DNA of 9,615 nt from an uncultured Collinsella sp. (lineage in GTDB: Bacteria > Actinomycetota > Coriobacteriia > Coriobacteriales > Coriobacteriaceae): NCBI GenBank assembly GCA_902470065.1, contig CABRFA010000026.1, positions 1-9,615 on the forward strand. The letters run 5' to 3'. Shown piece after piece: positions 6,070 to 9,615 of this stretch. The first letter of the stretch is position 1. Each line of letters begins with the position of its first letter. The position numbers and the translations under genes were made by a program. The notes under the pieces were generated by a model, which had not been told where the DNA came from, searched no databases, and saw nothing but the letters and a program-made list of their open reading frames with translations.

Positions 6070-7470
6070 ATGGCTTCTTCTGATGCAACACAACGAGCAG
6101 TCCTTGCCGGACTTTCGTGCGGGATCGGCCTTGCCGCTCCCGTGGTTATGTATGCCGCGACGCTTCCGTTTTCGTCGGTGAACGAGACGGTCGTGGCGGG
6201 TGCGGTTCCCTTCGCCGTGGGCGCGGTGGCGGGCGTGGGTATCTATGCCGCCTCGCTGGGTATCTCTGAGTACCGTGCGCAGCGTGAAGAGCGCCTGTTC
6301 CAGCCCGATGCCATGGGCGGTGCCGCCAATCTCAATCAGCATCAAAGCGAGTTCAAGACCGCCTCGATTCCAGCTCAGCAGCAGGATGCGACTCCTTACG
6401 CTGCGGCTTCTGCTTCTCAGGCTCAGGCGGAGCAGTCTACCTCGGCATTCCTTTCCGGCCTGACTGGTGCGTTCCAGCGCCGTCATGCCGATGATGGTGT
6501 CCCTACCATCGCTCGAGCTGCAGATGCTATGGACGAGGCCGAGGCTTGGTCCATGATCGACAGTATGCTCGACGACGATTCGCCGGTGAGCTGCGACCCT
6601 GCACACTCGCGCGACGTCTATCAAGTCGCCATCGACGAGCTCACCAACGGCGGGCAGACCGGCTCCTTCAATCGCGACGACATCGCCGCCGCGGCACGCG
6701 CCGTGTCTGGTTCCCAGGCCGCCCCTGCGGGCAGCACGGCGGCTTTCGTGGCACTCGTTGCCAACGCGGCAGCCAATAACGCCTACAACGCTACCTCGGT
6801 GGACGCGAACGCTTCTGCCGACAATTCGTACGTTGATGAAGCCATGACTGCGGACGAGGAGGCCGTTGCCGCCCGCCGTGCCGCCGAAAGCTCGTTGTGG
6901 GGCGCTCCTGCCCAGCAGCAGGCGGCCGAGGCTGCGCCGTACAATGCAAACCTCGCCAGCATGCCTATCATCTCCGGTGCCGCGGACATCGATCTCGATG
7001 ACCTCGATGAGCCTGCAGCCATCACCGCATCGATTGATGCCCAAGATCGCATCGACACCGGCGACCTTCCGGACGCCTCGCTCGAGGTTGATGTTCCCAT
7101 GGCCGATTACTCGGGCCACGAGGGCATGTGGGCCGCCGCCACCGCGATTCTGGATGAGATTGACGAGCCTGCTCCTGTTGCAGCCCCCGCTCCCGTCGCT
7201 GCCCCTCAGCCTGCTGCCCCCGCCTATGTCGGCCGTCACAGCGCTGTGTTCCCCGAGGATACTGCCCGTATCTCGCGCGAGAGCATCGAGCGGGCCGAGG
7301 CTATTGCCGCCGGCATTATGGAAAACCGTCGTCACGAGCGCGTCAATCAGATCCTCGAGGAGGAGATCGAGCACCTGCAGTCCTCTACCGCCAAGCGTAC
7401 GGGCCGTGCCTACCTGAGCGTTATCGAGGGCGGTACCGCCAGCTTCGCGCCGCTCCGCGCGGAGGCATAA
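6070..7470 (+). CDS. Membrane-anchored acidic Ala-rich protein of unknown function
   Basis: I do not recognise this 466-residue protein. Two hydrophobic segments (about 10-32 and 41-63) are joined by a short loop and followed by the basic stretch EYRAQREER. This suggests a membrane hairpin with both ends in the cytoplasm. The next 300 residues are acidic, rich in Ala, Asp and Gln, and probably largely disordered. A Pro/Ala linker (366-386) leads to a predicted charged helix or coiled coil (about 402-438, centred on NQILEEEIEHLQ) and a C-terminal motif RAYLSVIEGG (446-455). Such a layout fits a membrane-tethered scaffold or envelope/division-associated protein, but that is speculation. The ATG at 6070 is preferred because GGGGAGAG (6059-6066) precedes it; an in-frame TTG at 6043 lacks a site. 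The next gene starts 7 nt after the stop, so the two are probably co-transcribed. Confidence 0.85.
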   Translation: MASSDATQRAVLAGLSCGIGLAAPVVMYAATLPFSSVNETVVAGAVPFAVGAVAGVGIYAASLGISEYRAQREERLFQPDAMGGAANLNQHQSEFKTASIPAQQQDATPYAAASASQAQAEQSTSAFLSGLTGAFQRRHADDGVPTIARAADAMDEAEAWSMIDSMLDDDSPVSCDPAHSRDVYQVAIDELTNGGQTGSFNRDDIAAAARAVSGSQAAPAGSTAAFVALVANAAANNAYNATSVDANASADNSYVDEAMTADEEAVAARRAAESSLWGAPAQQQAAEAAPYNANLASMPIISGAADIDLDDLDEPAAITASIDAQDRIDTGDLPDASLEVDVPMADYSGHEGMWAAATAILDEIDEPAPVAAPAPVAAPQPAAPAYVGRHSAVFPEDTARISRESIERAEAIAAGIMENRRHERVNQILEEEIEHLQSSTAKRTGRAYLSVIEGGTASFAPLRAEA

Positions 7471-7477
7471 CTTCTGC

Positions 7478-7927
7478 ATGGTTAAGATCAATCGAAAATG
7501 GGCGGTCGTGACCTGCCTGATGGCGCTCTTGATCTGGGGCAATTCGCTGGTTCCCGGCTCGGGGTCGGGCTCGCTGAGCCTAACGGTCATGGAAGCTATC
7601 CGCGGTTTCCTGCACGGCGTGGGACTTCCATATGAATGGGTGACCAACTTTGTTGTTCGCAAGTGCGCGCATTTTACCGAGTATATGGTGCTCGGCATCT
7701 TGGCAACGCACGCCTTTGATTTTGAGGGCCGGCGCACCTTTGACGTGCTGCTGCCCACGGCGGTGTTCCTGCTGCTGATTCCTTCGATCGACGAGACGAT
7801 TCAGCTCTTTGTGCCGGGACGCGCCGGCATGATCACCGATGTGATGATCGACTGCTGTGGAGCGGCAACGGGCGTTGTGCTCCGATATCTACTACGATCG
7901 CTCATATGTGCCAAAAAGGCCGCCTAG
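7478..7927 (+). CDS. VanZ-like family membrane protein
   Basis: Small integral membrane protein of 149 residues with four likely transmembrane segments (about 8-23, 63-80, 88-105, 121-141). The family signatures are RKCAHFTEYMVLGIL (61-75) and DETIQLFVPGRAGMITDVMI (105-124). VanZ gives low-level teicoplanin resistance in enterococcal vanA clusters, but most chromosomal VanZ-like proteins have no proven role. No van genes lie nearby, so antibiotic resistance should not be inferred. It starts 7 nt after the unknown membrane protein; the GGAGG at 7461-7465, inside the end of that gene, is 12 nt from the ATG, somewhat long. The last codons and stop lie in the left arm of the terminator. Family assignment is firm, function open. 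Confidence 0.9.
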   Translation: MVKINRKWAVVTCLMALLIWGNSLVPGSGSGSLSLTVMEAIRGFLHGVGLPYEWVTNFVVRKCAHFTEYMVLGILATHAFDFEGRRTFDVLLPTAVFLLLIPSIDETIQLFVPGRAGMITDVMIDCCGAATGVVLRYLLRSLICAKKAA

Positions 7928-7958
7928 GACGTATGCTTGGTGCTAGGCGGCCTTTTTT
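7913..7958 (+). terminator. Terminator shared by convergent vanZ and ROK kinase genes
   Basis: A perfect 15-bp stem (7913-7927 with 7943-7957) encloses a 15-nt loop and ends in six T (7953-7958). The left arm starts with five A, giving a T-tract on the minus strand too. It can therefore stop the ROK gene transcript, whose stop codon is about 83 nt away. The vanZ TAG (7925-7927) is part of the stem. Confidence 0.9.
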
Positions 7959-8040
7959 ATTAGAGGGCTTATATAGGGCGTGGTGGCGTCGTTCCGTAGG
8001 TTGGATTTGCCGGGCGCGCCACGCCCTGTGGGTGCGTCTG

Positions 8041-8931
8041 TTACTGAAGCGCCTGCGCGCCCAGAGCCAGGCAGCCCATGATGCCCTGCTTGCCCTCAAG
8101 GCTGTTGTTGACAATATAGGTATCGATGTCGTTGACCTCGGGCGTGACGATATAACCGTTGAGCATCTCGGCGCACTTCTTGCGCGCGAGCGGCACGATG
8201 GGGGTGTGGTCGGCCACGCCGCCACCGATGATGATCTTTTGCGGCGCGTAGCACAGCGTGTAGGTCATGAGCGCCTGTGCCAGATAGCCTGCGAGCAGGT
8301 CCATGGCCTCCGGGTCATCGGCCATGTCTCCGGCGCTCTTGCCATCCCAGCGCTTTTTAACGCCGGGGCCGGCGATGAGACCCTCGAGGCAATTGTCGTG
8401 GAAGGGGCAGGCGCTGTGCTCGCCAATGGTGTCGCGCGGGTCGCGCGTGACCAGGATGTGGCCGGCCTCGGGATGCATCATGCCGTGTACGAGCTTACCG
8501 CCCGAGAGCACGCCGGCGCCCACGCCGGTACCGATGGTCAGGTAGACCACGTCCGTGAGGCCCTGGGCGCAACCAAAGGTGACCTCGCCCAGGCAGGCGA
8601 CGTTGACGTCGGTATCGTAGCCGCAGGGGATATTGAGCTCGTTTTGGATAGTGCCCAGCAGATCAAAGTAGCGCCATGCCGTTTTGGGCGTCTCCAGGAT
8701 CTTGCCGTATTGGGGCGAGGCAGGGTTGACTGCGGTGGGGCCAAAGGCGCCGATGCCCAGCGCGGCGATGCCCTTGTTCGCAAACCACGCGTTGACGGCC
8801 TCGACGGTCTCCTGCGGGGTCGTGGTCGCGATCTGTTCGCGCTCCAGGACCGTACCGTCTGCATATCCCGTGGCGCAGACCATCTTGGTGCCGCCGGCCT
8901 CGAGCGCTCCGATAAGCTGCTGTTCTGCCAT
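8041..8931 (-). CDS. ROK-family sugar kinase, fructokinase-like
   Basis: ATP-dependent cytoplasmic sugar kinase, probably making fructose 6-phosphate. It has 296 residues, normal for fructokinases of the YdhR/ScrK-like ROK group. Seen in order: phosphate-binding motif EAGGTK (11-16), GIGAFGP (59-65), PKTAWR (82-87), catalytic Asp within DTDVN (D108 by analogy with other ROK kinases), the second phosphate loop TIGTGVGAG (132-140), HPEAGHI (153-159), the metal-site pattern H158, C175, H178, C181 in ACPFHDNCLEG, and GGGVA (236-240). The Cys/His set matches the zinc-binding ROK signature of fructokinases rather than GlcNAc kinases. AGAGGA precedes the ATG by a normal distance. It is a single gene with its own promoter. 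No sugar transporter is next to it, so the substrate (fructose, or possibly glucose or mannose) is inferred. Confidence 0.92.
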   Translation of the reverse strand: MAEQQLIGALEAGGTKMVCATGYADGTVLEREQIATTTPQETVEAVNAWFANKGIAALGIGAFGPTAVNPASPQYGKILETPKTAWRYFDLLGTIQNELNIPCGYDTDVNVACLGEVTFGCAQGLTDVVYLTIGTGVGAGVLSGGKLVHGMMHPEAGHILVTRDPRDTIGEHSACPFHDNCLEGLIAGPGVKKRWDGKSAGDMADDPEAMDLLAGYLAQALMTYTLCYAPQKIIIGGGVADHTPIVPLARKKCAEMLNGYIVTPEVNDIDTYIVNNSLEGKQGIMGCLALGAQALQ

Positions 8932-8969
8932 AGTATTCCTCTCTCTGGGACGAGTTGCTCCGTGACTAA

Positions 8970-8998
8970 AGTATAGGGCTCTAAACCATTTAAGAAAG
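8970..8998 (-). promoter_or_regulatory. Candidate promoter of the ROK kinase gene
   Basis: On the minus strand, -10 TATACT (8970-8975) lies 17 nt downstream of a poor -35 CTTTCT (8993-8998). The predicted start is near 8963, a short leader of about 30 nt. The weak -35 would fit an activated or regulated promoter. Confidence 0.45.
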
Positions 8999-9006
8999 CG
9001 CTATAA
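8993..9006. promoter_or_regulatory. cre/LacI-like operator candidate over the ROK -35 box
   Basis: AGAAAGCGCTATAA matches the catabolite-response consensus TGNAARCGNWWWCA at 12 of 14 positions, with the central AGCGCT palindrome typical of LacI/GalR-family operators. It overlaps the proposed -35 box of a sugar kinase gene, a sensible place for a repressor. Symmetry beyond the core is poor and no LacI-type gene is in the window. Confidence 0.3.
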
Positions 9007-9047
9007 AAAGAAGCCTCGCAACGTGGCGGGCGGTGCGAGGCTTCTTT
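9005..9047 (-). terminator. Intrinsic terminator of the aminotransferase gene
   Basis: A perfect 14-bp stem (9034-9047 with 9007-9020) has a 13-nt loop. Read on the minus strand it runs into CTTTTTATAG. It lies 26 nt after the aminotransferase stop and directly precedes the ROK promoter, insulating the two genes. Confidence 0.9.
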
Positions 9048-9072
9048 GGTTGCTTTAGTTGCCGGGCCGTCC

Positions 9073-9615
9073 TTACCCGCGCGGCTTGATTTTATCACGT
9101 AGCGACTTGAGGTTCTCCAGTGCCGCGTTAAGCGTCTCATCCCGCTTGGCAAAGTGGAAACGAATCAGATGGTTGACGGGCTCGCGGAAGAAGCTCGAGC
9201 CGGGCACGGCGCCCACGCCCACCTTGGATGCGAGGTCCTCGCAGAATTCGAGGTCGCTGTCATAGCCAAACTCAGAGATGTCCATCATGACGTAGTAGGC
9301 GCCCTGCGGCACGTTATGCTCAAGACCGATGCTATCGAGTCCCTGGCAGAACAGGTCGCGTTTGGCGGTATAGAGGTCAAGGACCTCATCGTAATAGCTG
9401 TCGTCGAAGTTGAGGGCGGTGACAACGGCTTCCTGCAGGGGAGCGGCGGCACCCACGGTGAGAAAGTCGTGGACCTTCTTGATGCGCTCGGTGATCTGGG
9501 CCGGGGCGATGGTGTAGCCCAGACGCCAGCCGGTGATGGAGTACGTCTTAGACAGCGAGCTGCAGCTGATGGTTCGCTCGAACATGCCGGGCAGCGTGGC
9601 CATATAGACGTGCTC
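9073..9615 (-). CDS. PLP-dependent class I/II aminotransferase (5' part outside window)
   Basis: Transfers an amino group between an amino acid and a 2-oxo acid using pyridoxal phosphate. The C-terminal 180 residues are present. The frame is open through the right edge (EHVY precedes the internal Met at 9601-9603), so that Met is not the start. SSLSKTYSITGWRLGY carries the Schiff-base lysine (residue 23 of the fragment) and the phosphate-contacting Arg. Downstream are PQGAYYVMMDIS (103-114), VPGSSFF (137-143) and IRFHFAK, whose Arg (152) normally binds the substrate carboxylate. The pattern fits the aspartate/kynurenine aminotransferase fold type I group. The substrate cannot be told from this part; aspartate, aromatic amino acids and methionine are all possible. 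The gene ends with its own terminator. Confidence 0.92.
   Translation of the reverse strand, partial: EHVYMATLPGMFERTISCSSLSKTYSITGWRLGYTIAPAQITERIKKVHDFLTVGAAAPLQEAVVTALNFDDSYYDEVLDLYTAKRDLFCQGLDSIGLEHNVPQGAYYVMMDISEFGYDSDLEFCEDLASKVGVGAVPGSSFFREPVNHLIRFHFAKRDETLNAALENLKSLRDKIKPRG

Noticed and set aside
6007..7758. 583-codon open frame antisense to the unknown gene and vanZ
   Set aside because: It spans two sense genes and their junction, and its composition is that of a codon-bias shadow. The sense frames have ribosome binding sites and, for vanZ, family motifs.
7478..7927. Glycopeptide resistance locus
   Set aside because: Only a VanZ-like protein is present, with no vanHAXY or VanRS neighbours. 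VanZ-like proteins are common in chromosomes without resistance.
7975..8027. Inverted repeat AGGGCGTGG/CCACGCCCT as a ROK terminator
   Set aside because: An 11-pair stem exists, but the loop is 31 nt and no T-tract follows on the minus strand. The hairpin at 7913-7958 is a better stop for both genes.

Overview
The window reads as an ordinary chromosomal segment of a high-GC Actinomycetota of the class Coriobacteriia, most likely Collinsella or a close relative. This is inferred from strong G/C bias at third codon positions, a Rho factor with a very long Ala/Lys/Arg-rich N-terminal extension, a CarD-type RNA polymerase regulator, and fructokinase-like ROK and VanZ-like proteins. The genus rests on overall impression, since no database search was possible.

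Layout, left to right. (1) 1-458, minus: 5' part of a CarD/CdnL-type regulator, running off the left edge. (2) 459-800: AT-rich divergent spacer with an argS promoter and a cluster of TGCATA half-sites. (3) 801-2654, plus: argS, with a strong intrinsic terminator. (4) 2734-3183: the most unusual non-coding stretch. It has a 151-bp near-palindrome with 27-bp arms, a degenerate tandem repeat, then an extended -10 promoter and a leader of about 140 nt for rho. (5) 3184-5757, plus: rho, with a GTG start and its own terminator. (6) 5905-7958, plus: a promoter, a structured leader, a two-gene unit (466-aa membrane-anchored protein of unknown function, then a VanZ-like protein) and a terminator that includes the vanZ stop codon. 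(7) 8041-8998, minus: a ROK-family sugar kinase (fructokinase-like) with a promoter and a cre/LacI-like operator candidate. (8) 9005-9615, minus: terminator and 3' part of a PLP-dependent class I/II aminotransferase, running off the right edge.

The window is mostly housekeeping: transcription (CarD, Rho), translation (ArgS), sugar phosphorylation and amino acid metabolism. Nearly every unit is bounded by its own hairpin terminator, so the genes seem independently transcribed except for the unknown gene plus vanZ. I see no tRNA, rRNA, CRISPR array, transposase or phage gene. No clear new multi-gene system is visible. The best candidates for something undescribed are the palindromic element upstream of rho, the Rho extension, and the unknown membrane protein paired with VanZ.
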